From Akkermansiaceae bacterium (GTDB lineage Bacteria > Verrucomicrobiota > Verrucomicrobiia > Verrucomicrobiales > Akkermansiaceae), in NCBI GenBank assembly GCA_013001695.1, contig JABDMC010000120.1, positions 1 to 41,487 on the forward strand: a stretch of 41,487 nucleotides of DNA, given 5' to 3'. A model generated the notes under the pieces. That model was not told the origin of the DNA. It saw only the letters and a program-made list of their open reading frames with translations, and did not search any database. Both the position numbers and the translations under genes were made by a program. This document shows positions 19,101 to 26,070 of the stretch, in pieces; the stretch's first letter is position 1; every line of letters begins with the position of its first letter.

Positions 19101-20951
19101 ACGGTGAATGACGGCAGCTTGGACTCGCCGGAAGCGACCGTGACGCTGTCCCTCGTCCCCCAGTCGGGCGGCGACCTGAAGGTGTGGGACGGATCGGAGA
19201 GCGACACCTGGCCGACCGGCGGAAACTGGGTCGGGGGCACCGCGCCGGACGCGAACGACGCCGTGATCTTCAACGCCAGCTCGACCGGCAATCTCTCGAC
19301 GACCCTCGGCGGGAACCGGACCATCGCGAACCTGATCGTCGAGGACCCGGCCGGGCCGCTGGGCATCGCGGAAGACACCCTGACGATCACCGGCGGGGTC
19401 GAAATGCGGCCCGCGGCCGAGGACCTCACGATCGCCTCGGCGGTGGTGCTCGGCGGCAGCCAGGAATGGTGCGCGGCCGACGGGCGCACCCTGGTCGTCA
19501 GCGGCGGCATCTCCGGAAGCGGGATCCTCACCAAGACCGGGGGCGGCACCCTCAGCATGCGGGCCGTCAGCTCGCGGAACGAGGAGACCGTCGTGGCGAA
19601 CGGCACCCTCGAGCTCGACGGCGGCGGCTGGTACGCCGGCTACGTCGGCGGCAGCGGCATGCTGACCATCAGGGAAGGCGGCACCGCGGTGAACATGCAG
19701 GCCCATTCCTTCGGGAGCAGCAATAACGCGAACCGCGACATCACCCTCGACGGCGGCCGGTTCCGGCTGCGGCGGGAGACCTACGTGGACGACATCTTCA
19801 TGACGGCGGGGACGATCGATCATGTTCCCGGCGGGAGCGGCGACCTCCGGGCCCGCAGCGGATCGTCGACGGTCCTGACGGTGCTTGCTTCCGACGAGCC
19901 GTCGGTCATCGCGACGCCGTTTAACTTTGTCGGCAGCGCGGTCATCAACGTCGAGGACGGCGCGGCCGATCCGGACCTGTTGGTCAGCGGCGCCCTGACG
20001 GGAGGGTCGGCCTGCACGAAGGACGGCGACGGCCGCATGACCCTTTCCGGGTTGTGCACCCACAGCGGCCCGCTGACGATCATGCTCGGCAACGTGGCCG
20101 TGACGGGATCGCTCGCGGCGTCGAGCGCCGTGACGGTCGAGGGGGGCAGCACCCTCGAAGGCACCGGCCAGATCCAGGGGAGCGTCAGCAACGACGGACT
20201 CGTCGCCCCCGGAGTCGACGGCGTGGCGGTTCTCACGGTCGGGAGTTTCGTGCAGTCGGCGGCGGCGTCGACCGCGATGGAGCTTGCCGGGCCGACGGTG
20301 GGCAGCGGCCATGACCAGCTCGCCGTGACCGGCGCCGCCACCCTGGCCGGCGGGCTCGACGTGGTCCTGTCGCCCGGGTTCACCCCGGAAGTCGGCGACG
20401 CCTTCCTGGTGCTGACCTGCGGGAGCCGGACCGGGACCTTCGACACGATCAACCTCCCGCCGCTTCCCGCCGATCGCGAGTGGGTGACGACCTACGACCC
20501 GGCCGGATCGCCGGGACTCGAGGCCTCGGTGGTCGCGGTGTCGCCGTACGCCCAGTGGCAGGCGATCTGGTTCGGCGCGGAGGCCGGCAATCCCGCGATC
20601 TCCGGCGAGACCGCCGACCCGGATGCGGATTTCATCGAAAACCTCCTCGAGTATGCCCTGAACCTCAATCCGGTCGACGGACCGCCGAACGCCGCGGGTG
20701 GTCCCTATGGCGGACTGCCGGTCTCGGAAATGGACGGCGACGAGTTTGTGTTCATCTACCGTCGCAACCTCTCCGCCACCGACGTGACCTACGAGGTCGA
20801 GGAAAGCGACGACATCGGGGTCACCGACCCGTGGTCCCCCGCGGCGGTGACCGAGTCGATCATCAGTGACGACGGGCAAACCCGCGTCATCCGCGCCAGC
20901 CTGCCCGCCACCGCCCCCGCGAAGTTCGTGCGGCTCAAGGTGACGAAGTAG
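16161..20951 (+). CDS. Giant secreted DUF6288 protein fused to Ig, PA14, cadherin-like and beta-helix modules
   Basis: This protein has 1596 aa if it starts at ATG 16161; an in-frame ATG at 16146 adds five residues and cannot be excluded. A signal peptide (LRALTLLAFVLLAIPTATA) is followed by a PDZ-like domain (about 35-130, LGPIGG and GLQSGDFIRGA) and a long helical DUF6288-type region (about 150-570, including GRMGHGGVHGDYSHYNRTGA and FFQENTRLYPALARQPDGS). Then come an Ig-like domain (about 644-728, YQWRQNGVEV, AGDYDCVITNAHG), a PA14-like carbohydrate-binding domain (730-885, GYRF-type NYRFYLATDDGSQLWL), a cadherin-like domain (914-1000), autotransporter-associated beta-helix repeats (1007-1440, GILTKTGGGTLSM) and a C-terminal cassette (1463-1596) with DPDADFIENLLEYALNLNP and the end FVRLKVTK. 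The role is probably extracellular polymer binding; enzymatic activity is unproven. Confidence 0.87.
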   Translation: MNPFPRPTGPLRALTLLAFVLLAIPTATAVAVPLGPIGGTCEPVPGTGLVRVLTVTAGGPGALAGLQSGDFIRGAEGSAFNPTSTSSNDGYLGAIQDLAMAIDRAEGGGGQLTLNVLRSGTGGLDLAVNVGTAGSFGPAWPAGSAKADGIFEWCAAEVHAKTQASSDGNFGYNSGWFGMILLAHPSWNSTSGAKPYRNSIDKLRTRCENYLNSRVLEPAEAFYWNGSDVVANPAYVSPGLENWDVCSSAMFLAAYRTRTGDASADAIVQRAAEMIAHRVQSWNQYDDPGEPHVLGGGLGRMGHGGVHGDYSHYNRTGALNIINAHALPALALLKDAGANMNLNLGQSINSFAYDTHNLSPTIEEKFRICWDWVKQATNAGGGADDGNVGYVGTQGGGDSAGRTGGCYAGWHLYGMAANADDTDKADRQGAYIARRWFRQQHAHAYTLGGVVLSQMAMPFMDDRSERFFQENTRLYPALARQPDGSLAYFPGRQNNGGDSYLNFTNVGIINAAMPMAIRSGNLPGFAAPDPARIHAWMCSPVNSWPALEARLARLEGGLSHSLDVDVTDADGNVLLPADYSATWSHVSGPGTVTFGSPNAASTTVDVPQDGTYRVELEVTRGAYTLTEPYDLVVVSDPPPPGVAPYVVSEPSPQSAEQGDSVTFTVDAQGTTPLLYQWRQNGVEVGDPSTSPQFTIDSVSAGSAGDYDCVITNAHGTATSATAALTVNGVGSFAWGGLWRDVFTGIGGSTASDLVAAPNYPNFPDASGVITNAESPSSYGDNYGQRWSGWITPPETGNYRFYLATDDGSQLWLSTTAMRADRVLRAEKFGWTTERNYSGAATSAQIAMVGGQRYYFEVLHKEGGGGDNAALTWDWLSPGVWGTPANGSDPLPGAVLEYQVGGTLDDNVAPPDNYPPVAHEQFIVVYGGAATAVTLTGEDFETSSLSFTVTANPAKGVLSGTAPNLTYTPNGGATGSDQFTFTVNDGSLDSPEATVTLSLVPQSGGDLKVWDGSESDTWPTGGNWVGGTAPDANDAVIFNASSTGNLSTTLGGNRTIANLIVEDPAGPLGIAEDTLTITGGVEMRPAAEDLTIASAVVLGGSQEWCAADGRTLVVSGGISGSGILTKTGGGTLSMRAVSSRNEETVVANGTLELDGGGWYAGYVGGSGMLTIREGGTAVNMQAHSFGSSNNANRDITLDGGRFRLRRETYVDDIFMTAGTIDHVPGGSGDLRARSGSSTVLTVLASDEPSVIATPFNFVGSAVINVEDGAADPDLLVSGALTGGSACTKDGDGRMTLSGLCTHSGPLTIMLGNVAVTGSLAASSAVTVEGGSTLEGTGQIQGSVSNDGLVAPGVDGVAVLTVGSFVQSAAASTAMELAGPTVGSGHDQLAVTGAATLAGGLDVVLSPGFTPEVGDAFLVLTCGSRTGTFDTINLPPLPADREWVTTYDPAGSPGLEASVVAVSPYAQWQAIWFGAEAGNPAISGETADPDADFIENLLEYALNLNPVDGPPNAAGGPYGGLPVSEMDGDEFVFIYRRNLSATDVTYEVEESDDIGVTDPWSPAAVTESIISDDGQTRVIRASLPATAPAKFVRLKVTK

Positions 20952-21347
20952 CGGAGGGCTTCGTGCCTCCCCACCGGGCTTGTCCCGGTGGAAGGGAACG
21001 GCCCGGGATCAACTTCCCCCTCCCCACCGGGCTTGTCCCGGTGGAAGGAACGGCCGGGATCAACTTCGCCCTCCCCACCGGGCGTGTCCCGGTAGAAGGG
21101 AACGGCCGGGATCAACTTCACCCTCCCCACCGGGCTTGCCCCGGTGGAAGGGAACGGCCCGGGATCAACTTCCCCCTCCCCACCGGGCTTGCCCCGGTGG
21201 AAGGCGATGGCGCCAAACTGCACCCCTCCCCACCGGGCTTGTCCCGGTGGAAGGGAACGGCCCGAGTCCTCTGCGGCTCGCCCACCGCTCATGACCGGGA
21301 CGGTCATGCCACTAACACCCCGCCCCTGAACGGCCGGTCATGCCCCG
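20952..21347. other. Intergenic region between convergent giant genes
   Basis: This 396-bp gap separates the stop of the DUF6288 fusion gene from the stop of FG-GAP paralogue 2. Most of it is the six-copy palindromic array at 20963-21258. The remaining 90 bp contain GACCGGGACGGTC near 21294-21306, a short dyad. All frames through the array are open, producing pseudo-peptides rich in Pro-Gly-Gly; none is supported as a gene. Confidence 0.7.
20963..21258. repeat. Six-copy tandem array of a 50-53 bp palindromic unit
   Basis: The core CCACCGGG-CTTGT-CCCGGTGG (8-bp stem) begins at 20971, 21024, 21075, 21127, 21180 and 21230, giving spacings of 53, 51, 52, 53 and 50 bp. Between cores the sequence GAAGGGAACGGCC(C)GGGATCAACTTC is conserved, so the whole unit is repeated, not just the hairpin. 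Copy 3 has a disrupted stem (GGCGTGTCCCGGTAG); copies 4 and 5 read CTTGC in the loop. Situated between two convergent genes, it could also act as a transcription end. Confidence 0.92.
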
Positions 21348-24300
21348 TCACTGATCCCGCTGGAGGCGGACCTCGCGGGCGCCCTTTGGCACGGGATGGC
21401 GGGTCGTGGCGCCGCCGGGCCAGGCGACCTCGACCTCCGTGACATCGCCGGGCGCGGTGACGACCAGCGCCGGGCTGTTCTGCGACCAGTATCCGCTGCC
21501 GGCGGTGACGACCTGCGCCGGTCCCGGGCCCGCCGCGGTGTGCGGCCGCACGGTGGCGCCGATGCCGGCCGGGTTGCCCGGTCCGCCGTCGAGACGGACG
21601 CGAATCCCGGGCCGGCCGGTGGCATTCCGGAAGAGGCGCAGGGGGCCGTCGTTCTGCGCGACGACGAGATCGCTCCGCCCGTCCCGGTCGAAGTCGGCGG
21701 TGGCGCAGGCCCGTTGCTCGCCGTAGATCGCGATCCCGGAGCGCGGCGCGTCCGCCACCCGGAACGACCCGTCGCCGTTGCCGAGCACGAGCATCCCGCG
21801 CCCGCCGTCGTTGCGGGGGGCCTCCGGCTGGGTCGAGAAGAAGTTCTGCGCGAGGAAGGCATCGAGGCGGCCGTCGCCGTCGAAGTCGGCCACCGTCACT
21901 CCGAAGGCCGGCGCCCACTGGGATTCGCGCGGCAGCGGGCGGAACTCGAACTGATCGCCGCGATTCAGGAAGACGCCGTGCCGCAGTTCCGCCGCGGAGG
22001 CGGTGCGCATCTTCTGCAAGCCGTCCCCGAAGATGCCCGGCAGGTCGGATTCGCCGAAGGCGCGGTAACTCGCGATGCGTTTCCGGATGAACGGCATCGC
22101 CCCGGAGCTGCACGAGAGGCCGCGCTCCGGAACCAGCTTGCCGGTCGCCTTGTCGCGATGCGCCTCGATGACGTCGAACGATCCGTTGCCGTCGATGTCG
22201 CCGTAGCGCACCATGAGCGGGTGGTCCGGCCCGGGCGAGCGGCCGTACTTGCTGTTTTCGCCCCAGTTGGTGGCGATGAGGTCGAGCCGCCCGTCCCCGT
22301 CGAAGTCGCCGGCGGCGATCCCGTTCCACCAGCCGGAGTGCGCGGCGAGCCCGTGGCTGGCGCTCGCATCGTCGAATCCGGCGCCGTTGTTGAGCATGAC
22401 CGCCGGGGCGGCCCACTCGCGGGCGAGGGCGATATCGAGGTCGCCATCGCGATCGAGGTCGGCCATGACCGCCCCGCTCACCAGCCCGATGTCCTTGAAG
22501 GCCCGCGACCAGCGTTCCGGATCGGGATCGCCGGCGCCGGGGCCCTCGTTGAGCAGGATGTTGCTGCTGGCAGGTTCCGGGTAACGGCCCCGCACCATGC
22601 GCCCGCCGACGAAGATGTCCGGGCGGCCGTCGCCGTTCACGTCGCCGAGCGCGAGCGGTCCGCTGGCGACGTCGTCGCCGGTCGCCTCGCCCTCCAGCTT
22701 CCATTCGCCGCCGGCGGTCCGCTGCAGGATGTGGATCGACGGCACGCCGCTTTCGCTTTCCCAGTTGCTGACGCCGAGGAAGACGCGGCGGCTGCCGTCG
22801 CTGCCTGGCAGGGTGACCGCGGTGGTGCTGTCGCCGGCGACGCGCAGGGCCCCGCCGGGCGCCGCCACGGGCCGGAACCGCCCGCCGTCGTTGGCGAGCA
22901 CGGCGAGGGCGCCGCCGGCCGCCGCGCCGGCGAGGAGGTCGTCATCGCCGTCGGCATCGACATCGCACCACGAGACTCCGGGACCGAGGCGGCCGAGACG
23001 GTTCGGCAGGAGCGGTTGCCGGGCGAAATCGTCGAACGGGTTCTCGTGGTGCACGTGCTGCAGACGGCCCGGGTCCTCGGCGAAGAGCGGCGGGGCAGGG
23101 GAGGCGGGCGGCGCCGGTGTCGTCCGGCCCGCGACGTCCTGCGTCACGGTCACCAGGGAATTGCCCGTCACATCCGGGACCTCGCTCATCGATCCGTCGC
23201 GCCAGAAGACCCGCAGGGTGCAGGGGCCGCTGCCGGCCGGCGCCGCGAACACGAGGAGGTCGTCGCAGTGCGAGGCGTAGCGGCCCCCGGCGAGGACCTC
23301 CCCCTGCTGGAAGGACCCGCCCGTTCCGGCGGGGGACTTCCCGCCGTGGAGTTCGACCCGGGCGCCGACCGCCCGGGTGTTGGGGGCCTTGCCCTTGAGG
23401 CGCACCGCGATGCGGCCGCCCGCGGCGTCGTTGCGGTAGACCTCGGCGGCATCCCCGATGTTGTTGAAGACGAGGTCGAGGTCCCCGTCGTTGTCGAGGT
23501 CCGCCGACACCACCCCCCCGCACACCGCCTCGCGGTCGAATCCGAGGCTGCGGCCGGCTTCCTCGAAGGTGTGGTCGCCCCTGTTCCGGAAGACGAGGTT
23601 GCGCGTCCGGAGCGACGGGAACTCGCTGCGGCGCCTCTGGACCTCCTCGATCGGGGCGTCCCCCGGCTGCAGCGCGATCCGGCTGTCGGCATCCATCCAG
23701 TCGTGCACCATGCCGGTGGCGGTGACGAGGTCCGGGAGGCCGTCGAGGTCGATGTCCATGAAGAGCGCCCCCCAGGTCCATTCGGACGCCCGGAGTCCCG
23801 CGAACTGGGCGATCTCGGCGTAGGTTTCGTCGCCCCGGTTGCGGAAGAGCGTGTTCTGCATGACCTGCGGGACGGCGGTGAAATGGCCGGTTTGCGGGGC
23901 CAGCTCGCCCATGGCGCCCATCTGGCGTTTCCGCCGGGCGTGGTCGCGGCTCATCATGTCGGCGACGAAGATGTCGAGATGCCCGTCGCGGTCGATGTCG
24001 GCCATGTCGACGGCCATCGCGTAGTAGCTCTGGCGCCGCTGGGCGTGTTCCGGCGCGTGGACGAGCCGGCCGCCGGCGTTGATCCACATGCGGTCGGGGG
24101 TGTGGAAGTCATTGCAGACGTAGAGGTCGGGATCGCCGTCGCGGTCGCGGTCGCGCCACTGCGCGCAGAGCCCCCACCCCTCGAGGGCCCCCGGGGCGGA
24201 CGGCGCCGCTCCGAGGAGCCCGGACGGGGCCGCCGTGAACCCCCCGTCGCCGTCATTGAGGAGGAGGTCGTCGGCCTCGCCCTTCTCCTGGATCTGCCCG

Positions 24301-24989
24301 CGATGGAGAAAAAACTGCGCCGCGAACTTCGCATCGACCGGTTCGTCGGCCTTCAGTCGCTTGATGTTTTCGGAGAGCCAGGCGTCCGGGCGGTCGACGA
24401 CGTGGTCGTCGCCGTACGCCTTCCCGCGGTAGTTGGCGACGTAGAGGTCGAGGTCGCCGTCGCCGTCGAGATCCGCGAGGGCGGGGGTGGTCCCGGCCCG
24501 GACCTTGTCGGCCAGCGGGAACGTCTTGTCTTCGCGGAACTTCCCGGTGCCGTCGTTGATGAAGAGGGACGTCGGCCCGCGCCGGGCGGTGGTGATGAGA
24601 TCGAGGTCGCCGTCGCCGTCGGTGTCCGCGAAGGCGGCCCCGATCGAGTGGCGGTCCGCCGCGGCCACCCCGGCCTTTGCGGTGACGTCCTCGAACTTCC
24701 ACCCGCCGAGATTCCGGAAGAGCGCGTTGGGCCCGTCGATCCGGCAAAAGTAGAGGTCGCACCACCCGTCGCCGTCGACGTCGCCCGCCGCGAGGCCGCT
24801 CGCGATCAGGGTGGCATGCCGCCCGACGGTTTCGGCGGAGATGCGGTTCGCGAAGGCGAGGCCGGAGCGGGCCGGGTCGACGAGGTGGAACCCGCCGTCT
24901 CCCGCCGGGGTGAGGGCGCGCTTCCCGACCGGCGCGGCGGCAGCCACCGCGGCCATCGCCACGGCCGCCGGGATGAGGCGGGTGAACAT
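21348..24989 (-). CDS. FG-GAP/VCBS repeat protein with two ASPIC/UnbV domains (paralogue 2)
   Basis: This is a 1213-aa exported propeller protein. The ATG at 24989 is chosen because it begins a signal peptide (MFTRLIPAAVAMAAVAAAAP); the upstream frame is GC-rich low-complexity sequence. FG-GAP repeats with DxDGDGxxD loops run through most of the chain (DVDGDGWCDLYF, DTDGDGDLDLIT, DFDGDGRLDAFL). ASPIC/UnbV domains lie at about 525-600 (NTRAVGARVELHG) and about 1129-1205 (NPAGIGATVRPH, then VEVAWPGGATTRH). It is collinear with paralogue 1 over its full length: both have a FANRI segment after the signal, CNDFHTPDR..WIN, SRDHARRKRQMG, LVPERGLSCSS.AMPF and FDGDGRLDA.LAQNFF. The function is unknown beyond a secreted or surface propeller. 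It is divergent from the DUF892 gene. Confidence 0.9.
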   Translation of the reverse strand: MFTRLIPAAVAMAAVAAAAPVGKRALTPAGDGGFHLVDPARSGLAFANRISAETVGRHATLIASGLAAGDVDGDGWCDLYFCRIDGPNALFRNLGGWKFEDVTAKAGVAAADRHSIGAAFADTDGDGDLDLITTARRGPTSLFINDGTGKFREDKTFPLADKVRAGTTPALADLDGDGDLDLYVANYRGKAYGDDHVVDRPDAWLSENIKRLKADEPVDAKFAAQFFLHRGQIQEKGEADDLLLNDGDGGFTAAPSGLLGAAPSAPGALEGWGLCAQWRDRDRDGDPDLYVCNDFHTPDRMWINAGGRLVHAPEHAQRRQSYYAMAVDMADIDRDGHLDIFVADMMSRDHARRKRQMGAMGELAPQTGHFTAVPQVMQNTLFRNRGDETYAEIAQFAGLRASEWTWGALFMDIDLDGLPDLVTATGMVHDWMDADSRIALQPGDAPIEEVQRRRSEFPSLRTRNLVFRNRGDHTFEEAGRSLGFDREAVCGGVVSADLDNDGDLDLVFNNIGDAAEVYRNDAAGGRIAVRLKGKAPNTRAVGARVELHGGKSPAGTGGSFQQGEVLAGGRYASHCDDLLVFAAPAGSGPCTLRVFWRDGSMSEVPDVTGNSLVTVTQDVAGRTTPAPPASPAPPLFAEDPGRLQHVHHENPFDDFARQPLLPNRLGRLGPGVSWCDVDADGDDDLLAGAAAGGALAVLANDGGRFRPVAAPGGALRVAGDSTTAVTLPGSDGSRRVFLGVSNWESESGVPSIHILQRTAGGEWKLEGEATGDDVASGPLALGDVNGDGRPDIFVGGRMVRGRYPEPASSNILLNEGPGAGDPDPERWSRAFKDIGLVSGAVMADLDRDGDLDIALAREWAAPAVMLNNGAGFDDASASHGLAAHSGWWNGIAAGDFDGDGRLDLIATNWGENSKYGRSPGPDHPLMVRYGDIDGNGSFDVIEAHRDKATGKLVPERGLSCSSGAMPFIRKRIASYRAFGESDLPGIFGDGLQKMRTASAAELRHGVFLNRGDQFEFRPLPRESQWAPAFGVTVADFDGDGRLDAFLAQNFFSTQPEAPRNDGGRGMLVLGNGDGSFRVADAPRSGIAIYGEQRACATADFDRDGRSDLVVAQNDGPLRLFRNATGRPGIRVRLDGGPGNPAGIGATVRPHTAAGPGPAQVVTAGSGYWSQNSPALVVTAPGDVTEVEVAWPGGATTRHPVPKGAREVRLQRDQ

Positions 24990-25329
24990 GGGACCGAACC
25001 TGGACAGCAGGGCAAACACGACGGCGCGCAATCTCGCATCGCCCCGTCGGCCATGGCAACGGGAATCGCGCGCCGGATTGCGCGACGGGACGGGCGGCCG
25101 CCCCGCCCCCGTTTCCGGCTGGGTCCGCACCGTCCCGCGGCCGTGCAGGATGCGCGGCCCGGGGGCGGCCGAGGGTGCGATTCGCATGGGTGGCGTCCCG
25201 AAATCCCGCCGCCCGGGCGGAGGGCGCGGGGGAGGCGGGCCCGCCGACGGCAAGGCCCGCGGGGCCGCGGACGGCGTGCGCCGGACCCGGTCCGCCCGTT
25301 CGGCACGCATCCTGCAAATTGAAACCGTC
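24990..25329. other. Divergent intergenic region
   Basis: These 340 bp lie between FG-GAP paralogue 2 and the DUF892 gene, so promoters for both should be here. The sequence is very GC-rich. A perfect 9-bp inverted repeat, CGCGCAATC (25025-25033) with GATTGCGCG (25076-25084), is 42 bp apart. I see no gene and no convincing promoter hexamers. Confidence 0.5.
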
Positions 25330-25827
25330 ATGAAAATTGATTCCCTCGAAAAACTACTCATTCACGAACTGAAGGATCTCTACAGCGCCGAGACCCAGAT
25401 TCTCGACGCCCTTCCCAAGATGGAGGAGGCCGCCTCGAACGAGGAACTGAAAACGGCCTTCCGCGAGCACCACCAGGAAACCAAGGGGCAGAAGAAGCGT
25501 CTCGAACAGATTTTCGAAGGTCTGGAGTTCGAACCCCGCGGCGAGCGCTGCGAGGCTGCCGAAGGCCTGGTCAAGGAAGGCGAGGAGGTCATCGAAAAGA
25601 TCGACAAGGGCGACGTGCGGGACGCGGCCCTGATCGGCGCCGCCCAGCGGGTCGAGCACTACGAGATGGCCGGCTACGGGACCGCGGTCGCCTTTGCCCG
25701 CAAGCTCGGCAAGCACGATGTGGCCGATACGCTCACCCAGACCCTCGAGGAGGAAGGCAAGACTGACCGGAACCTCACCCGCCTCGCGGAGCGGGTCCTG
25801 AACTTCAAGGCGATGGCGATCGCCTGA
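25330..25827 (+). CDS. DUF892 (YciE/YciF-like) ferritin-like protein
   Basis: This is a 165-aa cytoplasmic protein, the normal length for the DUF892 family, which folds as a four-helix ferritin-like bundle and is linked to stress responses; the enzymatic role is not established. The ATG at 25330 gives the canonical start MKIDSLEKLLIHELKDLYSAE. The family's metal-ligand-type acidic and histidine residues are visible: Glu13 and Glu21 in helix 1, the EHHQET segment at 46-51 in helix 2, the VEHYEMAGYGTA motif in helix 3 and EEEGKTDRNLT in helix 4. It is the only obviously cytosolic stress-type protein in the window and seems to be transcribed alone: it is divergent from FG-GAP paralogue 2 and followed by a terminator at 25888. 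Confidence 0.93.
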   Translation: MKIDSLEKLLIHELKDLYSAETQILDALPKMEEAASNEELKTAFREHHQETKGQKKRLEQIFEGLEFEPRGERCEAAEGLVKEGEEVIEKIDKGDVRDAALIGAAQRVEHYEMAGYGTAVAFARKLGKHDVADTLTQTLEEEGKTDRNLTRLAERVLNFKAMAIA

Positions 25828-25887
25828 TCGATCCCCTTGCCCATGGGGCGCGCGCCTTGAGCGCCGCGCCCCGGGGCGATCCCGCGA

Positions 25888-25919
25888 CGGGCCGGAGCCG
25901 GAAGGTTCCGGCCCGTTTT
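25888..25919 (+). terminator. Intrinsic terminator after the DUF892 gene
   Basis: CGGGCCGGAGCC pairs with GGTTCCGGCCCG (one G-T position) across a GGAA loop and is followed by TTTT at 25916-25919. It lies 60 bases after the DUF892 stop codon and separates it from the PQQ-like gene at 26071. Confidence 0.85.
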
Positions 25920-26070
25920 CGCGCTGCCCCCCGGCCGGATGCCGATCGCGACGGGGGTGGCGGCGGGGCGCGGGCCCCCTCCCGGCGCCGCCCGGGACGC
26001 CCGGAGGCGGGAGTTTCCTTGCCCGGGGGGAACGGCCGGAGATGATGTGAGTCCGTCCCGCTCCCGTCCT

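Noticed and set aside
20963-21258. CRISPR array, because of six regularly spaced repeats with dyad symmetry.
   Set aside because: The sequence between the palindromes is itself repeated, not unique, and spacing varies by 3 bp. No cas genes are present.
20963-21442. A Pro/Gly-rich collagen-like small protein read through the tandem repeat.
   Set aside because: All three forward frames give similar repetitive peptides, which is expected from repeat DNA without stop codons. No start signal or domain.
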